Source: Methylobacterium durans (lineage in GTDB: Bacteria > Pseudomonadota > Alphaproteobacteria > Rhizobiales > Beijerinckiaceae). From it: a stretch of DNA of 64,000 bases. Positions 8,990-17,593 of the stretch are shown here, piece by piece. Numbering within the stretch: position 1 is the first letter of the stretch; every line of letters starts with the position of its first letter. The notes beneath the pieces are model-generated. The model made no database searches, was not told where the DNA came from, and worked only from the letters and a program-made list of their open reading frames with translations. Position numbers and translations under genes: made by a program. The stretch covers positions 1-64,000 of the forward strand of contig NZ_CP029550.1 of NCBI RefSeq assembly GCF_003173715.1. The letters run 5' to 3'.

Positions 8990-10183
8990 CACCAGCGCTC
9001 CGGCAGGTCGACGAATTCTCGCCGCCTCACGCGCTCGGCCTCGGGCGCGGTCGGAGGCCCGACCCAATCGAGCGCGTCCGGTCCCTCCGAGCGCATCGGG
9101 TAGGTGACGATGGCGGCGTATTCCTGCTCGTAGCGCTCCGACGGCCATCGGATCTCGTACGCGCCGGCCCCGTCCGGCGCGTAGAGCGGGTTCAGGCGCA
9201 GATGCGTGCCCTCCCGCGGCAGGGTCAGGCCGTCGACGATCGCGCGCGGCGCCGGGCGCATCCCGGACCCGCCACCACCGAGAAGGCCTCGCAGCCCCGG
9301 ATCTCGGCCGGCAGGCGGGGCGCGGGGGCGCGGGTCTCCACGAGGGCCTGGGTCAGCTCGGCGTCGTCGTAGACGAGGGCGTCCGGGAACAGCTCCTCGA
9401 TCTCCTCCGCCGAGACGGCCCGGCCCGCCGAGAAGCCCGGGCGGTCGCTGTTGTGGATGTGGCTCAAGGCCAGCCAGCCGTCATCGCCCGCGTTCTGGCG
9501 CAGGCATTCGAGCAGACCCGCCTTGTCGTCGAGGAAATAGAAGGCGTCGTTGCAGACGACGAGATCGACCGGCGCGCCGCTGACGGGCCAGTGGGGCGAG
9601 GCCGCGTCGAAGCAGACGAGCTGCGCGCCCTCCCCACCACCCAGTGGCGGGCGACCCAGAGCTTGGCGAAGACCACGTCCGCACCCGCGACCTTGGCGCC
9701 GTGGCGCCTCAATTCGCGCAGGTAATGCCCGATGCCGCAGGCGAACTCGAAGACGCAGGCCGGGCCGTTCCAGTGCGCCTCCAGCAGGGCGAGGCCGGCC
9801 AGGAAGGTCGGGTCGCTCCAGCGGTGCAGGAAGTAGTCGCCGACGCGGCCCCAGCCGAGGAGGCGGACCGCGTCCCGCAGGCTGGCCTCCTCGCGACCGT
9901 GCACGAGGGCCGCGAGATCGGCCGGGTCCGCCGGCGGGCCGTTCCACCAATCGTCCTGGTCGGCGAGCAGCGCCACGAGCGCCTTCTCGCGGCCGTTCTC
10001 CGCACCCGCATCGTCGAGATGCGCCAGGACCTCGGCGATGAGGCCGTCCCGGCCGATGCGCAGGTACGGTATGCCGTCGATCACCGGCCAGCGCGCGCCG
10101 GTCTCGGCGTCGCGCAGCGAGTGCGGCGTGTCGGAGCGGAGCGCGTTGCCGGTCTCGGGCGAGGTCAGGGTGAAGGGGATCAT
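8989..10183 (-). CDS. SAM-dependent methyltransferase with Trm112-like N-terminus and a C-terminal extension, two frameshifts
   Basis: Class I methyltransferase rebuilt from three frames. It opens MIPFTLTSPETGNALRSDTP, a Trm112p/UPF0434-like leader (…WPVIDGIPYLR). The SAM motif I region is VFEFACGIGHYLRELRRHGA, and motif post-II/IV is VDLVVCNDAFYFLDD. Frame breaks lie at about 9640 and 9265. After the second break come about 85 residues (RLNPLYAPDGAGAYEIRWPS…) ending in a TGA that overlaps the next start; I treat them as the same protein because no start or ribosome site separates them. The total is near 398 residues. The HD-like gene ends 32 bp upstream. Acceptor unknown; O- or N-methylation of the pathway product is the obvious guess. 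Confidence 0.72.
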
Positions 10184-10215
10184 GCTCTCTCTACCCGCCC
10201 CCGTCGCGTTTGCGA

Positions 10216-11133
10216 TCACGGGATGCGCATATCCTTCAGCACCCGATCATGGAACCCCTTCACCGGCCCGGCATGGACGAGTTCCATCTCGCCGAGCACG
10301 GTCTCCATGGTGAGCGAGGCGGCGCGCAGGTGCTGGGCGATCTGGAGGACCCGGTCGATCGCATCCGCCGCGTGGAAGGCGCGGCCCTCCGCGGTGGCGT
10401 CGTCGGGCAGAACCGCCCGCGCCCGCTCGATCGTCGCGCGCAGGGGCGGCTCGAGCGCGTCGAGCGCCCATTGCGTGGTCCGCGCCATGATCGGCCCGAG
10501 ATGGTCGCCGAGCAGCATCTCGCCGGTGAAGCCCGCATCCGGCATCGCCGCGTTGTGGAAATGGTGCGCCATCGCCGCCAGGAACACGGTGGTGGGGTCG
10601 GCCCGGTAGAACGGGCTCAGCACCACGCCGTAGACCGCGACCATCAGGCAGTGCTCAGCGTGATTCTCCGGCGGCTCCAACAGGATGCGGGGCTTGCCCG
10701 GGCAGGTCACGCCCGCCCGCGGCTGCTGCGCCAGCGCCGCGACGAAACCCGGCAGCGGACCGGCCACCAAGTTGTCCCGCTCTCGGAGCCGTTCACGCAG
10801 CCGTCCGCGCAGATCGGCCTCGACCTCGGGCGTCACCGCTTCGAAGCCCGCGACCAGCACGTCGCCGATCGCGGCCTCGGAGAGGCCCGCTGCCGCCAGG
10901 AAGGCGTCGTCGAGGTCGCAGAGTCGGCAGGCGGCGAGCGTCTTGGCGGTGATCTCCAGGGCCACGGCCTCGGGATCGGCCCCGCCTGTCAGAGCGCTCC
11001 AGCCCTGCGCGAAGAGACGCTCCGCGACCGAGCCCGTCCGTCCGGCCGAGCGGACGCGCTTGAGGTCGTTCAGCTCGACGAGAAGCTCGCGGAGCGCGAC
11101 GGGTGCTGCGGCGCCCTCGAACGGGCCCGGCAT
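10216..11133 (-). CDS. HD-domain-like protein
   Basis: Helical 305-residue protein that I place only tentatively in the HD superfamily. The region NHAEHCLMVAVYG … FLAAMAHHFHNAAMPD (about 158-200) has the spacing of the His and His-Asp metal motifs, but the usual HD dyad reads HH/HN, and a later FHAADAIDRVLQI supplies the distal acidic residue. A family of mixed-valent di-iron oxygenases (inositol oxygenase, PhnZ) shares this fold, which is notable next to inositol-phosphate synthase; a phosphohydrolase is equally possible. The ATG at 11133 overlaps the inositol-phosphate synthase stop as TGATG, so it is the second gene of the operon. Confidence 0.6.
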   Translation of the reverse strand: MPGPFEGAAAPVALRELLVELNDLKRVRSAGRTGSVAERLFAQGWSALTGGADPEAVALEITAKTLAACRLCDLDDAFLAAAGLSEAAIGDVLVAGFEAVTPEVEADLRGRLRERLRERDNLVAGPLPGFVAALAQQPRAGVTCPGKPRILLEPPENHAEHCLMVAVYGVVLSPFYRADPTTVFLAAMAHHFHNAAMPDAGFTGEMLLGDHLGPIMARTTQWALDALEPPLRATIERARAVLPDDATAEGRAFHAADAIDRVLQIAQHLRAASLTMETVLGEMELVHAGPVKGFHDRVLKDMRIP

Positions 11134-12323
11134 CAGTGCACGCCGAGCCAGTCGAGCAGCATCTGCTCCTGCTTGCCGAAGGCGTGCTCCGGCCCGTGGC
11201 CGTTCTTCACCATCGGCGCCTTGAAGAAGGTCGAGAGCTGTTCCTGCACGCCGCCGTCGCCGCGCTTCTTGGCGAGGTCCAGCACGCGGGCGATCTCGAT
11301 GACGAGCGGCGCGGCCAGGATCGAGTCCTTGCAGAGGAAGTTCACCTTGATCTGCATCCGCTGGCCAAGGAAGCCGGTGACGTCGATGTTGTCCCAGGCT
11401 TCCTTGTCGTCGCCGCGGGGACGGTAATAGTGGATGTGCACGAGGTGGTCCTCGACCGGGTAGCCGAGGATCGAGTCGAGCACCGTGCCCTTGGTGTTGA
11501 GCTTCGATTGCAGCGAGCTCGGATCGTTGAGGGCGAGGCCGTCGCGGTTGCCCAGGATGTTCGTCGAGAACCAGCCGTCGACATGGAGGGCGCGGGCCTT
11601 CAGCGCCGGCGCCAGCACCGTCTTCATCATGGTCTGGCCCGTCTTGCCGTCCTTGCCGGCGACCGGGACGTTGAGCTCGCGCGCGAGTTCCAGGAGAGCG
11701 GGGACGTCGGCCGCGACGCTCGGGGTGAAATTCGCGTACGGCACGCCGCTCTTGATCGCCGCGTAGGCGTAGAGCATCGCCGGGCTGATCGACTCGTCGC
11801 TCGCATCGAGACCCTTCTCGAAGGCGGCCGAGGAGTTCAGCACCGGCTCGCTGAGATCGGGCCAGCGCTCGGTCGAGGCGAGGTTGACGACGACCACCTC
11901 GTCGAGGTTGCTCTCCTGGCGGAACCGACGCAGGTCGTTGGCGATGATCGAGACCGTTTCGCGGTGATCCTTGGCGACGATGCGGTTGCCACCGTCGATG
12001 TTCTTGCAGAACTTGGCGCTGCCGACCGCCGGCCAGGGCGTGATGCCCTTCAGGACCTGGGCGCCGTTCTCGATGTCCTGCTTGGTGAGCACGCCGTGGC
12101 CCGCCGCGGCGGAGGCGAGGTCGTCGCTGTTGAGGTCCCAGCCGCCGAAGACGAGATCCTTGTAGTCGGCCATGCCGGCGACGGGGACGTTCGCGAGCGG
12201 CAGGCCGTCGAGCCTGTTCGATCCCGATTTGATCATCTCGATGCCGGCGATCGCTGTGGTGGCGACGGCGCCACCCATGCCAACGAACGCAACGCCGACG
12301 CGGCGACCGGTCTGCATGCTCAT
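11133..12323 (-). CDS. ino1: Inositol-3-phosphate synthase (myo-inositol-1-phosphate synthase)
   Basis: NAD-dependent isomerase-cyclase turning glucose 6-phosphate into inositol 3-phosphate, the committed step of inositol synthesis. The 396-residue protein has the Rossmann start VGVAFVGMGGAVATTAIAG, LDEVVVVNLASTE, and the signature catalytic-domain segments VPVAGKDGKTGQTMMKTVLA, WFSTNILGNRDG and LGQRMQIKVNFLCKDSILAA. It is of the prokaryotic short type. It heads the nine-gene leftward operon; the intergenic region to its right presumably holds the promoter. In bacteria this enzyme usually serves phosphatidylinositol, mycothiol or compatible-solute pathways; the downstream genes here match none of these fully. 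Confidence 0.95.
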   Translation of the reverse strand: MSMQTGRRVGVAFVGMGGAVATTAIAGIEMIKSGSNRLDGLPLANVPVAGMADYKDLVFGGWDLNSDDLASAAAGHGVLTKQDIENGAQVLKGITPWPAVGSAKFCKNIDGGNRIVAKDHRETVSIIANDLRRFRQESNLDEVVVVNLASTERWPDLSEPVLNSSAAFEKGLDASDESISPAMLYAYAAIKSGVPYANFTPSVAADVPALLELARELNVPVAGKDGKTGQTMMKTVLAPALKARALHVDGWFSTNILGNRDGLALNDPSSLQSKLNTKGTVLDSILGYPVEDHLVHIHYYRPRGDDKEAWDNIDVTGFLGQRMQIKVNFLCKDSILAAPLVIEIARVLDLAKKRGDGGVQEQLSTFFKAPMVKNGHGPEHAFGKQEQMLLDWLGVH

Positions 12324-12634
12324 CGGAACCGAACTTCCTTGCTGTGAAGACGCGGGGGCGTCGGACGGGCCAGGAGAGCCAGCCCCGCGTGGGACTAGGT
12401 AACTGGCTCCGCCAGGCTTCGTTCCAAGCCCCGCTCGGACAAATTTCTGCCTCCGTTCCCCTGAACCGCGCCCGAACGAGCCGTTAAAAATTCGTGAAAG
12501 CGCAGAGTTAACCGACTCTTAAGGGTGCCACGGTTGGATCACCCGGTCGTCCCATTGTGGACACAGCGGGCGGCGACATAGCCGCCACTTGATCGAAGCC
12601 GCGCCCAAGCAAGCCGCGGCACGACAAAGGAAGA
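12324..12634. promoter_or_regulatory. Divergent intergenic region before ino1 and the lytic transglycosylase gene
   Basis: This 311-bp gap lies between two divergent genes and must carry the promoter of the inositol/YcaO operon. It has an AT-richer patch at about 12480-12530 (GTTAAAAATTCGTG, GTTAACCGACTCTTAAG). I see no convincing -35/-10 pair or operator, and no small precursor-like gene. A strong ribosome site AAAGGAAG lies just before the ATG at 12635. Confidence 0.4.
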
Positions 12635-13764
12635 ATGATGGGGGTTTTCCGGAGCCGGCGCATTGCGCCGACGACGCGAGCCGTCTCGTGCCTGGCGAGA
12701 CTGTGGATCAAGATCAGACCGTAGCGTGGCTGCTGCGGGCCGAGCCGAAAAGACAGGGCCGACGCCGTGCCAATATTCGCCGTCGTCTGCTGACGACTAT
12801 GCTAGCCGGTCTCGTCGGCTTCAGTTTGCCGCAGAGCGCGCTGGCCCCGGCCTCCGCCCACGACCGCATCGACGAGCGCGCCTTCGCGGCCCGCGATCTC
12901 GCGAGCCGGACGGGCCCGGAGAGGCCGTCCGACTGGGGCGGCGTGCCACTGCTCGACCAGGAGCCGGCCACCACGGCCCTCATCGCGAGCGATCTCGCCG
13001 CCCTGCCCCAGCCCCGCACCGGAACCGGGGACGAGATCCTTCGCTTCGGCGAGATGAGCGTGCCGCGCTCGATCGTCGAGACGATCCTGCGCGCCTCCGC
13101 CGAGGCCGGGGTCGACCCCGTCTACATGATGGCGCTCGCCGACAAGGAGTCGAGCTTCTCGACCCGGGCCAAGGCCGCGACCTCGTCCGCCGAGGGCCTG
13201 TTCCAGTTCGTCGCCGCGACCTGGCTGGAGATGATCCGCGACTTCGGTGCCCGCTACGGCTACGAGGATGAGGCCGCCGCCGTCACCGGCCGGGGCGGCG
13301 CGATCACCGTCTCGGGCGAGGGCATGCGCGAGCGGGTGCTGCGCCTGCGCCGCGACCCCTACGTCGCCTGCCTGATGGCGGCCGAGCTGATCAAGCGCGA
13401 TCGCGCCCGGATCGAGGCCCGGATCGGGCGCGACCTGAAGACATCGGAACTCTACCTCGCCCATTTCTTCGGCACGTCGAGCGCCGGCCGCTTCCTGGCG
13501 CTGAGCGCCGAGCAGCCGGGCATCGTCGCCTCGAAGGAGTTCCGCAGCGCGGCCCGGGCGAACCGCTCCCTGTTCACGGAGAAGGCCGGCAAGGGCCGCC
13601 GCGGCCTGACGGTCGCCGAGGTCTACGAGAAGATCGACGACATGATCGACCGCCGCCTCAACCAGTACGAGGGCGTCGCGGCCCTCGCCGAGACCTTGGT
13701 GAGAGATGTGCGTGAGGACGGCCGCGTGAAGATCACCGACGCCTCGCTGCCCGAGATCCGCTGA
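12635..13764 (+). CDS. Secreted lytic transglycosylase (SLT domain)
   Basis: Periplasmic peptidoglycan-cleaving enzyme. A basic segment (RRRANIRRR) leads into a signal-peptide-like stretch LLTTMLAGLVGFSLPQSALA. The SLT domain follows, with the catalytic Glu in VYMMALADKESSFSTRAKAA and the family motif SSAEGLFQFVAATWLEM; AHFFGTSSAGRFLAL completes the domain. The start is uncertain. The ATG at 12635 has by far the best ribosome site (AAAGGAAG) but needs a one-base correction near 12700 to join the main frame, in keeping with other indels here. Without that, a GTG at 12703 or a TTG at 12589 are the in-frame alternatives. Confidence 0.8.
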
Positions 13765-13783
13765 GGCTCGTTCCAGCTGGCCG

Positions 13784-15413
13784 TCAGTGGCCGGCCGGCG
13801 CCTCGCCCTCGCGCTTGACCCGGCTCAGGATCATCGCGAGGGGCACGGCCGACGCCGAGACGAGGGCCAGCGCCCAGAACACGTCGATATAGGCTAAGAA
13901 CGCGACCTGCTGGGCGAGCTGCTGGCCGATCCAGGCGGTGGCCTGCCCCTGCGCGTCGACGCCGGCCGCCCCGTGCTGCGCGAAGTAGCGCGTGGCCCGC
14001 GCGAGCGTCTCCTGGTAGGCGGGCTCGGTCGGCGTGATGTGCTCCACGAGCCGGCTCTGGTGGAATTGCTGGCGGTAGGCGAGGATGTTCTGCGCCAGCG
14101 AGACGCCCATCGAGCCGCCGACGTTGCGGGCGACGTTGATCAGCGCCGAGGCCTGATCCGTCTGCGAGGGGTCGATGCCCTCGTACGAGGCGGCCGTGAT
14201 CGAGATGAAGATCATCGGCAGGCCGATGCCGATATAGATGCGCGACCACGCGAAGAACCAGAACGTGCTGTCGCCGTAGAGGCGCGTGAGGTCGTACATC
14301 GCGAAGGCGACGATCGTGGCGCCCGCGGCGATCAGGTATTTCGGCTGTATCGTGCCCGAGACGCGCCCGATCACGAGCATCATGAACACCGTGACGAGGC
14401 CGCCCGGCGCCAGCGCGAGGCCGGCGAGCGTCGCCGTGTAGCCGAAGTAATCCTGCACGATCTGCGGGATGAACTGCGTCGTCGCGATCAGGATCGCGCC
14501 GGTGGCGAGCATCACGAGGAAGCAGGCGCCGAACTGGCGCTTGCCGAGAAGCCGCAGGTCGACGACCGGGTTCTTGCGGGTCAGCTCCCAGGGAATCATC
14601 AGGACGAAGGCGAGGACGCTCAGGATCGCGAAGGTGACGATCAGGTTCGAGCCGAACCAGTCCTTGCGCTGCCCCTCGTCGAGGACGACCTCAAGCGAGC
14701 CGAGGAAGGTCGCCACCAGCAGGAAGCCGATCAGGTCGAAGCGCACGCCCTCGCGCCGCAGCCGGCGACGCTCCCGCTTCGCCGAATCCGGATCCTCCAG
14801 CAGGACGTACATCAGGCCGAGGGCGAGCAGGCCGATCGGCCCGTTGATCAGGAAGCACCAGTGCCAGGACACGTTGTCCGAGAGCCAGCCGCCGAGCGTC
14901 GGCCCGACCACGGGCGCCACCACCACCGCGAGCCCGTAGAGGGCGAAGGCCTGCCCCCGCTTCCGGGGCGGGAAGGAATCCGCCAGGATCGACTGCGCCA
15001 GCGGCGCCATGCCGCCGCCGCCCAGCCCCTGCAGCACCCGGAAGACGAGGAGTGATCGCAGGTTCCAGGCGAAGCCGCACAGAACCGAAGCGACGGTGAA
15101 GAGCGCCACGCTCCACATGAAGAACGCCTTGCGGCCGTAGCGCTTGGCAAGGAAGCTCGAGGCGGTGAGGACGATGGCGTTGGCCACGAGGTAGCTTGTC
15201 ACCACCCAGGCCGCCTCGTCGGGGCCGACCGCGAGGCCGCCGGAAATGTAGCGGAGCGCGACGTTCGCGATCGTCGTGTCGAGCACCTCCATGAAGGTCG
15301 CGAGCGACACGACGAGGGCGATGGCCCACGGGCTGTGCCCGCCCGCCGCCTTCGGCAACGCCCCGGATCTTGATCCCGACCGACCCCCCCGCCGCGGCGG
15401 CGCCCACGCTCAT
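13784..15413 (-). CDS. emrB: EmrB/QacA-type MFS drug exporter (DHA2, 14 TM)
   Basis: Inner-membrane proton/drug antiporter of the DHA2 family. Hydrophobic segments fit 14 helices. Motif C-like FMEVLDTTIANVALRYISG, motif A-like FLAKRYGRKAFF, and LQGLGGGGMAPLAQSILAD are all typical. It works with the EmrA-type adaptor encoded immediately upstream. An ATG at 15413 overlaps the emrA stop as ATGA, but a run of seven C (15384-15390) puts it out of frame; removing one base joins it to the main frame. Otherwise the first usable codon is a TTG at 15358. I prefer the ATG with an indel error. Confidence 0.88.
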
Positions 15414-16636
15414 CGCACCCGCACCGTAGGAACGATCGACATGCCGGGTCCGATCGAGACGTCGCGGGGCCAGTCGTCGACGACGATCTTCACCGGGATG
15501 CGCTGGACGACCTTGACGTAATTGCCGGTGGCGTTCTGGGCCGGCAGCAGGCTGAAGGCGGTCCCCGAGCCAGGCTGCACCGAGTCGACCCGGCCGTGGA
15601 TCTTGCGGTTCGGGTAGGCGTCGATCTCGATCTCGGCGCTCTGACCCGGCCGCATGTCGGTGATCTGCGTCTCCTTGTAGTTCGCCGTCACCCATTTCTC
15701 GTCGGGAACGAAGGTCGAGAGCGATTGACCGGCCTGCGCAAACTGGCCCTTGGCGCCGGAGAGCTGGACGATGCGGCCGGGCTGAGCGGCCATCACCGTC
15801 GTGTAGCCGAGGTTGAGTTCGGCCTGTGCGGCCTGGGCGCGGGCGGTGGCGAGGCTAGCCTCCGCGCTCGCCCGCTGCGCCTCCAGCGAACCGATCTGCT
15901 TCTGCGCCGAGATGACGCTCGCCCGCGCCCTCTGCAGCGAGGCTTCCTGCTGCTCCAAGTTCGAGGTCGATTGCTGCGATTGCTGAACCGTGCCGGCGCC
16001 GCGCGTAGCGAGGTCCTTGTAGCGGGCGGCATCCGCCTTGGCGAAGTCGAGGGCGGCCTGCGTCTGGGTCACCTGCACGCTCGCGACGTCGATCTGCGCC
16101 TTCTGCGCCTCGATCTGCGCGTCCACGTTCTGGATCGAGGCCTCTGCCGAGGCGATCTGCGCCTGCGCCTGCCGGACGGCCACGTCGTAATCGCGCCGGT
16201 CGATCTGGAAGAGCGTGGTGCCGGCCTCGACGTGCTGATTGTCGGTGACCGGCACGTCGACGACGTACCCCGAGACCTTCGGAGCGATCGTGAACTGGCG
16301 CGCATCCACGAAGGCGTCGTCGGTCGATTCGTAGGGGTGCAGGGAGACGAGCCAGTAGAGGTAGCCCGCGACGCCGAGGGCGATCACGGCAAGCGCGCCG
16401 AGGCCGAACCAGATCGGGTGACGGCGGATCACGCTCGGGCGCTTCCCCTTCGCCCGTTCGTCATCGTCGTGACGTTTTCCGGCTTGGTCGCCCTCGGAAT
16501 CGGAGGCCTGCCCGCCGTCGGATCCCTCGCGGGCCACCCCGGCCCCGTCGAGGTTCAGGACGTCGCGGGCGCTTGCGCGCGCAGCATCGTGGGGTCGAGC
16601 GCCGTCCTGCGGCGCGCCCTGCCGGTCATCAAGCAT
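15410..16636 (-). CDS. emrA: EmrA/HlyD-type membrane-fusion adaptor
   Basis: Periplasmic adaptor that links the EmrB-type pump to an outer-membrane channel. 408 residues from MLDDRQG. An acidic and basic N-terminal tail (about 1-75) precedes one transmembrane helix (IWFGLGALAVIALGVAGYLYWL), then the biotinyl-lipoyl-like start STDDAFVDARQFTIAPKVSG, a long alpha-helical hairpin rich in Q/A (VDAQIEAQKAQIDVASVQVT…) and a beta-barrel end VPVKIVVDDWP. An upstream in-frame start at 16729 exists but gives a tail unlike the family. No regulator gene is adjacent. Confidence 0.9.
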   Translation of the reverse strand: MLDDRQGAPQDGARPHDAARASARDVLNLDGAGVAREGSDGGQASDSEGDQAGKRHDDDERAKGKRPSVIRRHPIWFGLGALAVIALGVAGYLYWLVSLHPYESTDDAFVDARQFTIAPKVSGYVVDVPVTDNQHVEAGTTLFQIDRRDYDVAVRQAQAQIASAEASIQNVDAQIEAQKAQIDVASVQVTQTQAALDFAKADAARYKDLATRGAGTVQQSQQSTSNLEQQEASLQRARASVISAQKQIGSLEAQRASAEASLATARAQAAQAELNLGYTTVMAAQPGRIVQLSGAKGQFAQAGQSLSTFVPDEKWVTANYKETQITDMRPGQSAEIEIDAYPNRKIHGRVDSVQPGSGTAFSLLPAQNATGNYVKVVQRIPVKIVVDDWPRDVSIGPGMSIVPTVRVR

Positions 16637-16845
16637 CGGTCCATCGTCCGCAAACGTTCCGAAGCCGCGCGAACGACCCGAAACCCTCGATAACCCGCCT
16701 CGTCCCTGCAAAGACTGACGGGCGCGCAAGGTTCCGCTCGGCCTCGACAGGGCTGGACTGCTGGAAACGCCGCCGCGTGCGATGCGGTCAGCGGCCGAGA
16801 TCCGGCTTCGCGGTCCCTTTCCGCCCCCTCGGAGGAGCTTCTGCC

Positions 16846-17529
16846 ATGACGACCGGCAACCCCATCAACCCTCCCCACATTGCGGGCGCGACTCCGGCCG
16901 TGCCGCCCCTCGTCGGCGCCGCCCGCCTCGACGCGATGAGCATGGTGCTCGCGCGCAACTGGTGGCTGGTGGCACTTCGCGGACTCTGCGCCATCCTGTT
17001 CGGTGTGATCAGCCTCGTGGCGCCGCTCGCCACGATCCTCACACTCGTGATCTTTTTCGCAGCCTACATGCTGGTCGACGGCGTGGTCGGCATCGTCGCC
17101 GCGGTGCGGGCGGCGCAGCGCCAGGAACGCTGGGGGCTGCTCCTGTTCGAGGGCCTGCTCGACATCGTCGTCGGCGTCGTCGCCTTCCTGATGCCGGCGG
17201 CCGCGGTCTGGGCCTTCGTCTACCTCGTGGCGCTGTGGGCGCTCGTCACCGGCGGCCTGATGCTCGCCGCCTCCTTCCGGCTGCACCTGAATTACGGCCG
17301 CTGGTGGCTGGCGCTCGGCGGCGTGATCTCGATCCTGTTCGGGATCGCGCTGCTCATCAATCCGGGCATGTCGGCTGTGGTGCTGACGTGGTGGATGGGC
17401 GGCTACGCCGTCGCCTTCGGCATCATGCTGCTGATCCTCGCCTTCCGCCTGCGCGGACGGCACGAGGAGGCCGGACGGCCGATGCCGAGCGCGCCCGGGG
17501 GCGCGACGCCGCCCGCCCCCGCCGCGTAG
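16846..17529 (+). CDS. HdeD/DUF308-family membrane protein
   Basis: Small integral membrane protein of the HdeD acid-resistance family (DUF308), 227 residues with six predicted helices in three similar pairs; RGLCAILFGVISLVAPLATI, LLDIVVGVVAFLMPAAAVWA and GGVISILFGIALLINPGMSA are the repeated halves. The N-terminal 30 residues are soluble and proline-rich. The ATG at 16846 has a good GGAGGA site 9 bp upstream. Function in this organism unknown; the E. coli relative is acid-inducible. Confidence 0.85.
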   Translation: MTTGNPINPPHIAGATPAVPPLVGAARLDAMSMVLARNWWLVALRGLCAILFGVISLVAPLATILTLVIFFAAYMLVDGVVGIVAAVRAAQRQERWGLLLFEGLLDIVVGVVAFLMPAAAVWAFVYLVALWALVTGGLMLAASFRLHLNYGRWWLALGGVISILFGIALLINPGMSAVVLTWWMGGYAVAFGIMLLILAFRLRGRHEEAGRPMPSAPGGATPPAPAA

Positions 17530-17593
17530 CGCCGCCCGCCTCATCCGGTCTAAAAGGGCGGCCCCGCACATTCTGGCCGGCGTCCCGCGCCGG

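Noticed and set aside
8989..9261. Separate 90-residue gene between the methyltransferase and the Gfo/Idh gene
   Set aside because: No ribosome site or clear start; the sequence continues the methyltransferase after a single-base correction, so I treat it as that protein's C-terminus.
2821..12323. Operon considered as a mycothiol pathway
   Set aside because: MshC (Cys ligase) and MshD (acetyltransferase) are missing, and YcaO, the dehydrogenase and the isomerase have no place in mycothiol synthesis; only the first steps are analogous.
7908..12634. RiPP precursor peptide gene for the YcaO protein
   Set aside because: I looked at the 50-bp gap before YcaO, the 32-bp gap at 10184 and the region before ino1 and found no short frame with a ribosome site and a Cys/Ser/Thr-rich core.
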